Positions 24,383-35,231 of a stretch of 64,000 nt of DNA are shown here, in pieces. The notes beneath the pieces were generated by a model. The model was given only the letters and a program-made list of their open reading frames with translations, had not been told where the DNA came from and searched no databases. Made by a program: the position numbers and the translations under genes. This DNA is from Schistosoma haematobium (lineage: Eukaryota; Platyhelminthes; Trematoda; Strigeidida; Schistosomatidae). Location: positions 52,432,465 through 52,496,464 of the forward strand of contig NC_067195.1 in assembly GCF_000699445.3 (NCBI RefSeq). Direction: 5' to 3'. Position 1 is the first letter of the stretch, and each line of letters starts with the position of its first letter.

Positions 24383-26149
24383 CGTGAACACGATGACACT
24401 TTGAAAAATATTCTAATGACTACTCAGTGTACCTGAAGGAATGAACTGATATTCACTTTTATAGATTACATATATTTAACATGCATACTGTGAACCAATA
24501 AATGTGGTAATTTGTAGATCATGCGTGTAAACATGGCATGTACGTGCCCTTGCAGAAATATATTATATCTATTAACTAATGTCGTCCCAAAAACCAGTTT
24601 TGAGCCCACAGCTCCCTCTCTCTCTGGCTCCACGAATGACTCTACGGTCTGTCATCATAATCAGTCTTCAGTTCCTCAACTACAGTTGAGCAACCCGGCC
24701 TCACTTTTTTGACATTAGGTAGTTTCTTACTCCTTCCTGTGCCCATTCAGCATTTTCACTGAAATCTCAAACACAGTTCTGTTCATCCAGCTTAAGACAC
24801 TAATGAATACTCAACTGTTTGGTTGGTCATGTCATGTTGTCTCTTATTTTTCCTACTAAAAACAGATGTACATCAATAAGCGGGTTCGCTAGACGTTTTG
24901 TTCACCATCTCATTAGCCTCTGATAACAAGCTCGTCCCATCTGAGCAGCACTGTTGACACAATCACATGCGTCCCAGTCTTCTACACCTCTGGGAATTTC
25001 CAGCTGTTGTGTTGGTGCGGACGTCATAGTATCACTCTTCGCACTCATCACACCACAAACCACTACCCACTGTGCACAAACAACCTGTCAGTTGACAACC
25101 GCTTCTCTGAAACTGTGTGGCCACTGCTCAGAGATTTTCAGACAACTTCAGGAAGAACATGTAGAGATGAAAGCTGCTGCTCGGAGTAGACGAATAACTG
25201 TGAAATGTTAGTTTCATGGGGTGCAACAAAGGGAAAATGCGTCGTGTTCATTAGGATTGAAGATACAAGAAGACAATTTCGTACAAGCGATACTCCTGGT
25301 AAGGCTTTAACGGAAACTATTTTGCTGAAAGCGAAGACGGTTATTTCGATGTTCGATAAACATTCGAATCTACAAATTTAACTCACCAATTCAAAACAGT
25401 ACTGGTTTTTTGGAATAGTGCTTCTCATGCACTTAAAGACTAATTCACTACAATTTTGGATCCCAAATGTAAGAATGCCCGTTTAGTGCTCTTTGATTTA
25501 ACGGTTCACCTACACATTCTGAACACCAACGTCTCCAGACATCATTTATGTGGATTGTTTACGATTGTTTTGAGCATTAATACATTCGCTCCCAGGGCTT
25601 GATATGATCTTTAACGGAACCAGTGGGGCCATAGCTTTCCAGAGGACAGTTATAAAGCTGTGAGTGGCTAAATACTTGTAGCAGAAAGAATCATAGAAAT
25701 ACGATTAATCATGTAACTTGAATTTTTGTCTAAGATTTTCAGACGCCAACAAACTAAAAACGAAGAAACCAAACCAGCTTGTGCACAAACAACCAGTCTT
25801 GTATATGAAGGATTCAGAATGTCCACCACAAACTCCGCCATTCAAGATCGCCGAAGCGAATGAGTTAAGGACTCGGGTCAAATCCTTACAACATATTCGA
25901 TAGCTTACGTTACCAGAATTTCCCCACTCACGTTGTCTTTATCTTGTGCTTGTGATATTGCTAACTCCTGCCAATTGCTCTTGCTATCAAACGTTAGTGC
26001 ACTCTGTGTGCTTTCTGAGTTTTTCACTGATATTTCCTCTTCTTTTTCAGCTTAACTTTGGAAAGGACAATAGGCTGGGTCGCCTGTATTAGTCCTGGCA
26101 GTGGTGGTCAGCCGAAAGATCCAGCTTTCTTTTGAAAGTGTCTTATGAT
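24383..26149. other. Spacer without recognised gene
   Basis: ORFs of 60-85 codons (for example 24954-25211, Cys/His-bearing) show no domain I can name. It could include decayed LINE ORF1 sequence, but I cannot support that. Confidence 0.4.
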
Positions 26150-28680
26150 GGAGCTTCCATTTCGTTTTGATTTCATGAACCCCATTCGTTAGTTATTCGA
26201 TAGGAATGTCGATAGTCAGCTGACGAGTAATTTGTTCTGTGCCTGTGAACGTTTCCGGGGCGTCCTTGTAATTTCGCAGTTTTGGAAGACAGGAAAAGTG
26301 AGGATATTTCAGGTACAAATTTATCACCAAGTAATTTAAAAACTGTAATCAATCCGACTCTAATGTTTCTTAACAACAATGGAATATACAACAACAGGTT
26401 ATGTTTAGCCAGTCGAGGGACATATGAGAGCTTTTCTATTCCGGGAAACACCATGCTTTTAGTTCTTTGAGCTCATTCTAACAGCTTACCACCATAAGGT
26501 GATAAAAATTTTGGCGGATATCGCATAGCAGTGTTCAGTAGTTTTTAAGTCTTCATTATTGCTTACTCCTAGGTAACTATGTATCTGGATAACAAGTAGT
26601 TCAACGTCATTTACTGTGTGTTTGTATTTGTACCTTGATGACCAATATGCATCACAATGCTCTTGAGAGCATTTATCGGCAAGTGCCAAATTTTAGTCCA
26701 TTCGTGTACCTTTTTCAGGTCACTTTGAGGCTCTAAACCATCACCTTTTGTTTTTGTCGCTCTTCATATATTGACATCGTCAGCTTATAACAAAACCGAT
26801 GATGTAGAAGACTAGGAATGTCATTTGCATATAAGAGGAATAACACTTACCACAAAACTGTACCCTGAGGCACTCCACTAAACACAGTTTCCCAGCTAGG
26901 CAACTTGAAGTTCGCCCGTATTCTTTGTTGTCTCTCAACAGAAAAACTTTTGTCCACACCAGTAGATTACTTTCAACCCCGACATTTCTTAACTTATATA
27001 ACAGCCGGTTGTGGGAAACTTTGTCAAAAGCTTTACTGATGTCAATGTATGCTACGTCTATTGGTACGTTTTGGACTTCAAGAGGGCACCAGCTTTCACG
27101 AGACACCAATAAGTTATTGAGACAGGAATAACCTACTCTAAAACCATGCTGCTTTTCCGAAATTATCCAGTTTGCATCGAGATACTTAAACAACTCCTTC
27201 CGAATAATTTTCTTAGTTAAGCTAACTGGTCGTTAATTCTCAGGTTTATGTCTCGTGCCTTTTTTAATGATCGGAGTTACTAAGGAATTCTTTCAGTCTT
27301 TTGGTAATGGACTCTGGATTACAGATAGATTACAACATATGCCTATGGGGTTCACAATAAGATTTGCAGATTCCTTTAATAATCTTGGATGCATTTCATC
27401 GGGTGTCGTAAATTTACTCATATTTGTTATTTCGAATTATTTGAATTGTAGTATGAACTAAGAATCCCAGAAATAACGCAATTGAATCAAGAAGTACTAG
27501 AATATGCACGAACGAATGTATTTTATTTAGAATTCGAAATCGAGCATTCAACAAGTACAAAAGAATCATTAGTTCGTTCAAAAACCACATCATATCAAGC
27601 TAATTTTACAGACCAGAGACGTCAATTTCCTTAATGTTCATGGTGTCCAGTGTACGAACTAAAGGGGAGAGCATCTCTACGGTATATACATTGCCAAAGT
27701 AATTTGAAAATACCTAAGCTTTACCATAGTCATCCTTCACCAACTATGTAGTACTGCCGCCTCTCCATGATACTGGAGTATTCCCTCTTCTCTTAGTCCT
27801 TTTGTTTATGTGCGAGTATAAGCGTTTAGAGTATTCTACAGATTCATTAACAAGTTTTTCTTCGTATAAACTTTTAGACTCGCCAAGGGTAGAGGCAAAA
27901 ATATTTCATGCTTCTCATCAGTACCTAGTGACCTAAATCTCTCTCATATCCTTCTTTTCTTGCGGAGAGGAGTGAGAAACTCGATGCTAAGACACAGTGT
28001 AGAGTTTGTTGGATCCCTTGGTGCAGTCCAAGGGATGTGTGGTGCAGTGACATTTATGCACAAATTTCTGAATATATCACAAATCGTTTCAACCGAGGAA
28101 CTGTATGGTCACTTTTACTAAGGGGTGGCAATATAACGCAGAATTGTGACGTTGTCATTATAATGGGTCATTTTTAGACCTAGTAGGGATGATTCAGAGT
28201 TCGGGTTGTACGTAGCCTGCATTATGGTACATGTCATAACCGCATCAACTACCTAGTGTTAGAAAGAATTATCTGATGTTTCAGTCCTCGAAGTTCTTCA
28301 GTCGACCGTAGGTGCGTTCAAATCTCTTAAGATTAAACATCGATTACTTGGAGATTAAGTAACGAAACTCTCCAGCATGACCTCGCTCACCTCACCGTTT
28401 GGACTGCGGCAGGCAGAACCAATCAGGGGCTCTTGTTCCTTGCAGGTCAACTGGCAACTAACTGATTCAAAGTCCTACTTTCATGGGATAGGTTATCGGT
28501 AACAGAAAATGACACTGCATTCCCAATGAATAGAGCTACTACTCCTACCTTGCGCTTCTGAATTCCGTCAGCTCTTATGAATGTAAACTCTCAAAATCAA
28601 GTTCTCTGACGTCTACAGACTACGTCAGTCAAGTTTCCGTGTCTGCAATTACATGCTGCTTGGTAGAGTCTGTAGATAAC
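26150..28680 (-). mobile_element. CR1-type LINE relic, endonuclease through RT
   Basis: The minus ORF at 27193-26780 includes SEKQHGFRVGYSCLNNLL and IDISKAFDKVSHNRL, aligned with QHGFRKGLSCLTNLL and IDLSKAFDKVSH of the intact CR1. ORFs at 26689-26486 and 26454-26173 continue the C-terminal domain. The stretch 28480-28660 resembles the endonuclease region at about 33350-33540. Frames change repeatedly and stops are frequent. Confidence 0.7.
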
Positions 28681-28684
28681 TAAG

Positions 28685-29060
28685 GTAAATGATCTGTGTC
28701 GAATGGTTGGGGGCCTACTCAAGTTAGGCGAGAACGGTGTGAACATCTAACCGACGTCGAAGTCACAACTCACGGTAATGCCTAAAGTGAATTACCCTTT
28801 CGTCGTATACAGATACTGTGACTGTTTCGATGACTGAGCAAAACAAACGAAGTTACTACAGAAATATATAAGTAGGAATAAGTACAAGAAACAGAGTAAG
28901 ATCACTACCAACACTAGCAACACAAATGCCAGTAGGTTGCGTGCGATCAATTTATACTCGGTTGTTGTCCTTGACCTCGACGAGGATTGGTGAACTGTTC
29001 GACTTTCAGTGATCAGGTTCTCGGATGGTTCAGTTAGCGTCCAGTGGCATTCCATCGGTA
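28685..29060 (+). repeat. Dispersed repeat, copy 1 (pairs with 30205-30600)
   Basis: It shares ATGATCTGTGTCGAA, an interrupted GGCCTACTC.AGTTAG, TACAGAAATATAT and a GACGAGGAT segment, in the same order, with 30205-30600. The copies are diverged and gapped. An 87-codon hydrophobic ORF on the opposite strand looks like chance. Confidence 0.55.
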
Positions 29061-29636
29061 CTACAAGTTTACCTGTACAAATAGCTCTGATCGCTTGTAG
29101 AGCAAGCTGGGAAAATTCCTGTTACAGATCAGAGGACCAGTCAGAAAATTTACAAATCTGAGGTGCTACTCTTCAACAACTAACCCTGGTTTTTGTTCTT
29201 TTTCAGCTTCTCGCCTTTTTATATGTTCGGCAAGAGGTACGTATTTAAGGACAAAAATGTCTTAACTTTGAGTTTATGTTCATTCTGTGATATTAAGTCC
29301 TAGTCTATAAGCCCTAGATGAAGCGTCTCCAGAAATATTCTGACGTATTAGTTGAATTAGTCATCATTTTTTCAACTCATTTTTACGATCAAAACGAGTT
29401 CTGGGTTCTGACCTTTCAATCTCCTTGATCTCATAAAAACATTGGCCTGCCACGATGGCCCGTCTTCGATTTCTCAGCCACTGTTTGGCATACTGCCGTT
29501 ACTTTGGAAACAATAAGTCGTTCTTTGTTCTTGATCTATAAACATTATTCAACACTCACTGGAGTAGCAAACACAGTCACGTTACACACTGAGATCCTAG
29601 ATCATAATGGCAGTGTTGGGAATTCAGGCACCTGTT

Positions 29637-29960
29637 AAAGATGCCACAGGTGTTCGGAGTTTGACAACGCTTTAACCAGTAACACCTAATATGAATCGTA
29701 CCCACCAAGTGAAATCAAAAGACAGAAGCGAGAAGATTCGAAGATATATTTGATGAGCTATCAATATATCGAGGATGGCCTGATCTAATCTGGCTAGCGA
29801 TCACAGGGGTTGTTGAACACGGCGTTCCCACTCGTGATCTGGTGCGGATGCATGACCGAGCGCCTTCAGCTAGGTGAGTCAATTGAAACTAATATGGTCA
29901 GCATCCAATGTCGAAGACTTACAGAGCTATTTATTTTGGGGATTTGTTTACCACTACAGT
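29637..29960 (+). repeat. Half copy of the inverted-repeat element found at 44978-45497
   Basis: About 320 bases are nearly identical to 45175-45495. The shared part starts at AGATGCCACAGG and ends near GGGGATTT. Only the right half of the element is present. Confidence 0.8.
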
Positions 29961-30204
29961 CGAATACTAACAAAACTACTAATTTTGAGTATTTCTTTAC
30001 CTCTACAAATTGTCTGTGACTAAGTAGTATCTCCTAGACAGATTCATATGGTTTTTCTGGAATATCCTGAACCATCAGCAAGTTATAAGCTTCTTTGACA
30101 ATTTATGTCAGAAAGTAGGCTGCAAATTCACCATCTCCAATATTTTTTCTTGTCATATACCAGATTTCGAACCTCATTATGTAGTCTTCAAGCCATCCCC
30201 ACGT

Positions 30205-30600
30205 AGATTACCAACGTAGATGATCTGTGTCGAAAATGATCGGAGGCCTACTCGAGTTAGACGTGAATGGTGTGACAAACTAGCTAACATCGAAGTCACA
30301 CCTCGTGGTCAGCACCTTACGTGGACTAACCCATTGACATATCAAGGTGCCATAGATGCTTTGAAGACTGTACAACACAGAGGACGTTGTTACAGAAATA
30401 TATTAGTTAAAGTAGATACAAGCGAAAGTGAGACCACTGCCGCATGGGCCAGTTCATGGCATACGATTAACTGATGCGCGTTGGTTGTCCCTGACCTTGA
30501 CGAGGATCGATGATTTGCTCGATATCCAATGACACAACTGCCGGATGATTTGGCTAGGGCTTAGTGACATTTGGTTGGCCCTACACCCACTTTAATTGGT
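30205..30600 (+). repeat. Dispersed repeat, copy 2 (pairs with 28685-29060)
   Basis: It contains an 84-codon ORF (30220-30474) that is open here but broken in the other copy, so any coding role is unproven. The similarity is colinear with 28685-29060. Confidence 0.5.
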
Positions 30601-30831
30601 ATTCAACTGTCCACATGTACAGATGCATGTATATACCACGTGAATGTATGTCTTGGCTTCATGCAATTGTAAGTACGATGGGCCATCAAGAGGTCAAATC
30701 AGACCAAGTTTATACATTTTCGGGCAGGTCTCAAAATTATCGCAACCGGTAAACCGTCGCGATAACACCATATTATTGGTGATTCAGTCTTCAGTCTTCA
30801 GTAATAAGGATAGGAGGTCTGTCGACCGATA

Positions 30832-33126
30832 TTAATCCTTGCAGTTTGTAATACTGTGGAGGTCCAATCTCGTTTTGAATATATTAACAGACGGTGCTGA
30901 TATTACGTGTTCCGGTAGGGAATTCCAGTAATTCACTACTCGGTGCGAGAAACGGAACTCCAGACGTAAACGGTTTGATCTCGGTTTTTGAACTTTCTTC
31001 GAATGTCCTCTCAAATGATCGGTTCTAGACGGAAGCAAAAGATAAGACATGGTAATACCAAGGTCATCGTTCAGTATACGATAAGCCAATATTAGATCAC
31101 CCCGCACTCTACGGTAAGATAACGGAAATAAGTTAAGGTGTCTCAGTCTGTCTTCATAAGATAGGCCAGCTAGACCTTGTACCATCTTAGTAGCTCGTCG
31201 TTGGACTCTTTCTAGCATATCTGCTTCATATTTGAAACAAGGACTCGCTGCTTGAATCCCGTATTCTGAATGTGGTCGCACATAAATCGGGTATAGTAAT
31301 CCAAACATTTCATCATCTAAATACTGAAAAGACCTACGAATTGACCATAATACCCTATAGCCTTTTGCAGCAGCAGCCTTACAGTGACTAGTCGTTTTGA
31401 GATCATTGCTTAATATAACTCCTAAGTCCTTATAGTTTCTTGCTTTGGGTAGCACGAATCCACGTAGTGTATAGTCATACGATTCATCAGAGTTATTTAA
31501 CTGCATCACTACACTCTTATTAGGATTTACTTCTAGTGACCACCTGTCTAACCATGCCACCAATGAGCTAAGATCGTCCTGTAATACTATTCTATCCGAC
31601 ATACTATGTATGGGTCTCCAAATCTTTATGTCATCAGCGAAGAGTAGAACGGATGATTTTGCTACAGTTGGCAATTCATTTACATAAAGTAAAAAGAGAA
31701 GAGGACCTAGGATTGTGCCTTGGGGAACCCCACTTTTTACAGGTACCCATGAGGAGAGAGCCCCATTAACCCTTACCCTTTGTCTCCTGTCATGGAGAAA
31801 GTTACTTATCCAATCGACGACTGTGTTATGGATTCCAAAACGTTTCAGTTTGAATTTAAGACCAGAGTGTGAAACCTTATCAAAGGCTTTACTTAGATCT
31901 ATGAAAATTACATCCACAGGAGCATTCCGATCCTTTGCCGCAGCCCACTCTTCTCGTGCAATGAGAAGATTTGTCAAGCAAGATAGGCCTTTCCGAAAAC
32001 CATGTTGTGCCCTGGAGAAAAGATTTTGCCCTTCAACATAGTTTATAACAGCTATCCGAATGATTTTCTCCATCAGTTTCACAACTGCACTAGTTAAGCT
32101 AACGGGTCTATAGTTACTAACTAAATCCCTACTCCCAGCCTTACACACCGGACTTATTATGGCGTCTTTCCAGTCTCTAGGAAGTCTGGACTGTCTCAGA
32201 GACATGTCGAATAGTATCGCTAATGGTTCAGCAATTTCATCTGATATGGCTTTCATAATCCTAGGATGAATATCATCGGGACCACTGGACTTATCAGGTT
32301 TGAGATGCTGAAGTAGCCTTAAAACGGTATCTTTCTCAATGACTACAGGATCCATCAGCGAGCCGTCACGGTCACGATGAATCATTGGTCGTTCCTCATT
32401 ACCGATAGAAAACGCTTTACTAAAATATTCCGATAAAGCTTCAGCTTTTTCGGCATCATTCTCTGCTAAGATTAACGGATTGTCTCGTATCAAAAGTGAT
32501 GGAATTCCATCGCTTCTCTTAGTTCGCCTTTTTATATACGAGAATAACCGTTTCGGACTATATCTAGAATCCCTAACCGATTGTTTTTCGTATGAATGTC
32601 TAGTCTTGCTTATTAACGCTTTACAGGCATTCCTAATCTTACAATAACTGGATCTGTATTGTTCTAAGCCAGTAGAGATGAACATATTCCAGTGATTCTT
32701 CCTTTTTCTAAGGAGTTTCCTGACCGTTTTAGTTATCCATGGTGGACTATTATTCGGTCTTCGCGGTACCAGGTATGGTATGAACGGGGACGTAACTAGT
32801 ATAAATTTACCTTTAAATACAGACCATGCTTCTTCAACTGATATGCTAGTATCTACTAACCAATCTGTCTTAGCAGCGCATTCCTGAATGGCTGATATGT
32901 TAGCTTTCCATACATTTGGGCGCGGTGTAACCTGATCATATAACATGTCCCTAGTTCTAAACGCGAATGACAAAACAGCGTGATCGCTGTTTGCTAACGG
33001 TGGAAGAATATTTAAGTCGACAATATCCCCAGTCTCATGAGTGATTACCAAATCCAGCAGAGAAGAACCCTGGTTAACACCAAAACGTGTGGGTTGGGAT
33101 ACATGCTGCACTAGTGCATGCTCCAT
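30832..33126 (-). CDS. CR1 ORF2, reverse transcriptase part
   Basis: This 764-codon open frame continues ORF2. Residues 1-55 finish the endonuclease (SDHAVLSF at 47-54). The reverse transcriptase runs from about 280 to 570, with SGPDDIHP at 281-288, AFDKVSH at 414-420, SGVPQGTILGP at 465-475 and the catalytic FADD at 496-499. A C-terminal domain includes RVQRRATK near 640 and WNSLPEH near 734. There are no internal stops. With only one upstream frameshift, this copy is recent or only recently dead. Confidence 0.9.
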   Translation of the reverse strand: MEHALVQHVSQPTRFGVNQGSSLLDLVITHETGDIVDLNILPPLANSDHAVLSFAFRTRDMLYDQVTPRPNVWKANISAIQECAAKTDWLVDTSISVEEAWSVFKGKFILVTSPFIPYLVPRRPNNSPPWITKTVRKLLRKRKNHWNMFISTGLEQYRSSYCKIRNACKALISKTRHSYEKQSVRDSRYSPKRLFSYIKRRTKRSDGIPSLLIRDNPLILAENDAEKAEALSEYFSKAFSIGNEERPMIHRDRDGSLMDPVVIEKDTVLRLLQHLKPDKSSGPDDIHPRIMKAISDEIAEPLAILFDMSLRQSRLPRDWKDAIISPVCKAGSRDLVSNYRPVSLTSAVVKLMEKIIRIAVINYVEGQNLFSRAQHGFRKGLSCLTNLLIAREEWAAAKDRNAPVDVIFIDLSKAFDKVSHSGLKFKLKRFGIHNTVVDWISNFLHDRRQRVRVNGALSSWVPVKSGVPQGTILGPLLFLLYVNELPTVAKSSVLLFADDIKIWRPIHSMSDRIVLQDDLSSLVAWLDRWSLEVNPNKSVVMQLNNSDESYDYTLRGFVLPKARNYKDLGVILSNDLKTTSHCKAAAAKGYRVLWSIRRSFQYLDDEMFGLLYPIYVRPHSEYGIQAASPCFKYEADMLERVQRRATKMVQGLAGLSYEDRLRHLNLFPLSYRRVRGDLILAYRILNDDLGITMSYLLLPSRTDHLRGHSKKVQKPRSNRLRLEFRFSHRVVNYWNSLPEHVISAPSVNIFKTRLDLHSITNCKD

Positions 33127-33134
33127 TATTGTTA

Positions 33135-33659
33135 TCAGTAACCTACTATCAAAGGAGTTTCTGTGGTCATATCAGTCCAACTAATATCAGGTGCGTTAAA
33201 GTCTCCTATTATCAAGCACCTGGTATTATCACTCCAAAGATGAATGTGCTCTGAAACAAAGTCATCAGCTAAGCAGATTGGGCTCCGATAGATGACACCT
33301 AGCATAAATGTACTACATCCTATTGCTAACTTACAGCTAATGACTTCACAAGTGCCGCTATCATGGGATTCGCTAGTAGAGGAGCGGATATTTATGCCAT
33401 TGGCTATATATAACAGGACGCCGCCTCCTTTTCTACATCTATGTCTATCACTCCTGATGCAATGGTATCCGGATAATTCTGGAGTAATGTCTAAGTCATG
33501 GACTAACCAAGTTTCTGTCACTGCTACTATGAGTGGCTTTAACCTGTCTACTAGTGCTTCTAGTTCATAGAACTTATTTCGTAAACTACGAGCGTTGGCA
33601 TATAAAACTCCTAAGTAGAACAGCCTATCCACACAGGCCTTGGTAGCATTCGCTTCCAA
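33135..33659 (-). CDS. CR1 ORF2, endonuclease part
   Basis: It encodes an apurinic-like endonuclease, with NARSLRNK near the start, the glutamate motif AVTETWL, a GGG-VLLY segment and the IIGDFNAP motif. The final SDH motif is in the next frame (about residue 47 of the ORF at 33126), so a one-base shift at 33135-33150 splits the enzyme. Its role is to nick target DNA and prime reverse transcription. Confidence 0.8.
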   Translation of the reverse strand: MEANATKACVDRLFYLGVLYANARSLRNKFYELEALVDRLKPLIVAVTETWLVHDLDITPELSGYHCIRSDRHRCRKGGGVLLYIANGINIRSSTSESHDSGTCEVISCKLAIGCSTFMLGVIYRSPICLADDFVSEHIHLWSDNTRCLIIGDFNAPDISWTDMTTETPLIVGY

Positions 33660-34689
33660 GACCTGACTATCCGAAAACCCACTAGTCGGAGATTTTCCTC
33701 GCCGTTTTGCCGACGGGTTTCAAGTTCAGCTAGTGCTTTCTTCCTTTTTATTCTATCTTCGAGAGACATGTCAGGTCTAACTCGGATGTCAGAATTGTCG
33801 TGACAACGAGCGCTACTTAACAAGAAATCCCGTTGCTTCTCCGATCCTAGGATTACCTTAAGGAGTCTGCATGGATGGGGTTCAACATTGTCCTCGGTCC
33901 TCTTGCCTATTCTTACCAATTTTTTGACCTGAACTCCTTTGGAGTTATCTGGTAAAATACTACGAATGTATTCTCCTAGCTTTTCTAAGTCATGCGCGTG
34001 TCTAATTTTCGGATCAGGGTCGTTTGACTCCCGCAATTTGCTCACAATAATATTCGATGTTATTAGATTTTTCTTCTCAGTCACGCCAGGATGGGTTTCA
34101 CTCTTACCTTCAGATTTTGGTAGTGCAATTTGTGGCTCACAATTTGGGTCCACCAGTGAGTTACTAACTACCTGTGTACTGCTTACAGCTTTTTTCTTTT
34201 CGTTTCGTTTCCTACGTACCGTAGTCCATTTTTCATCCCTCATAACACTGGGACTATTTGGAACGGTGACTGTTTTATCCAGATCTTCGATTCCCATTAA
34301 AGGTGCATTATTAACAATGTCAGTACCAGGTGGTACTACTCCCCCACTTTTACGTCAGTCAGAGTCGGTTGTTTGAGGCGTCGCGTAACAGCAGGTACTA
34401 CACTGACACATTCGTCGCTGTCAGTGCCCGTGTTGTCGGCGTATATGCCATCCTTCTTTTTACAGGCCAAAGCCAACAGGCTCATAGCCTCCTGTATTAG
34501 TAATGCCTTGTTGGCACAGCAAAACATGCAAAGCCAATGTGAGTTAGGCTTCGAGCATCTTTTGTATGCGGTGGGACTTAAGCGGGTGCACATTTTGTGG
34601 AACCACTTATGGCATTCGTCACACTGCATCCCCTCTTCCACAGGGAACAAACAGTTTGGTTGCCCACATTTGTGAGTCTTACCAACCAT
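33611..34689 (-). CDS. CR1 ORF1: PHD-like zinc finger and nucleic-acid binding region
   Basis: The frame starting at ATG 34689 (to 34336) has a Cys-rich module (CGQPNC...CDECHKWFH...C, then HWLCMFC) that fits a PHD-type finger. A second frame (34297-33611) carries a basic segment, a region with KKLVRIGKR, and RVRPDMSLEDRIKRKKAL, typical of LINE ORF1 proteins. The two frames differ, so a frameshift near 34300-34340 separates them unless ORF1 is naturally split. The presumed role is as RNA chaperone or partner of ORF2 in the ribonucleoprotein. Confidence 0.65.
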
Positions 34690-34743
34690 TGTAATTCGAT
34701 TTAAAAGGTTTAAAAACAAAAAATGATAACAATGTGAACACAA

Positions 34744-35231
34744 GTGTTAGTCAAGGACTAAAAACAGGTACTCAGGACAAAATGTAGCAAAAAATTTCAA
34801 ACTTTAACCAAAGAACTCTTAGTTAAAGTCGACCAAGAATGCTTTTTAGTGCAATAAGTACCAAAAGCAAGTATAATCACCGCAAGTACAAAATTCACTG
34901 CCCTTTTTGAAATTAGCGCGCAATATATATATCATTACGATGGCATCACTTTTGCTACTAGAGGGATGGACGTTATCAGACATAGTGTGGTGGGACTCAA
35001 ATCAAACGTAAAACCATCTTGATTTTGCCGCTACTGAAAAAATCTACGAATTATCGAGGTGATGCACCAATCGTTTCATGACGGTTTGACCTTCAAGTAC
35101 TCACTACCCTCCATCAATGGGCGGTACTATTAGATTGTTGCCCTAATCTTACGTCTAAATCGGCACTTCCTAAGCGTCCAACGTCCTGCCGTCTAAATAA
35201 ACCTATTAACTCCGTAACTATACACATGTAG
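34744..35231. other. Junction between CR1 5' region and next gene
   Basis: It may hold the CR1 5' UTR up to about 34950 and the promoter or 5' UTR of the gene starting at 35232. No clear TATA box or other motif could be assigned. Confidence 0.4.

Larger units (their letters stand above)
30783..34743 (-). mobile_element. Nearly full-length CR1-type LINE
   Basis: The minus strand carries ORF1 (34689 to about 33611, frameshifted) and ORF2 (about 33659-30832, one frameshift at about 33135-33150). The 3' UTR ends with three short ACTGAAG-type repeats (30783-30803), a CR1-like tail. The 5' end lies upstream of 34689, possibly near 34950, but cannot be fixed. It is the best preserved of four CR1-type copies in the window. 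Confidence 0.88.

Noticed and set aside
28792..29055. 87-codon hydrophobic minus-strand ORF resembling a membrane protein
   Set aside because: It falls in a dispersed repeat whose other copy (30205-30600) does not keep the frame.
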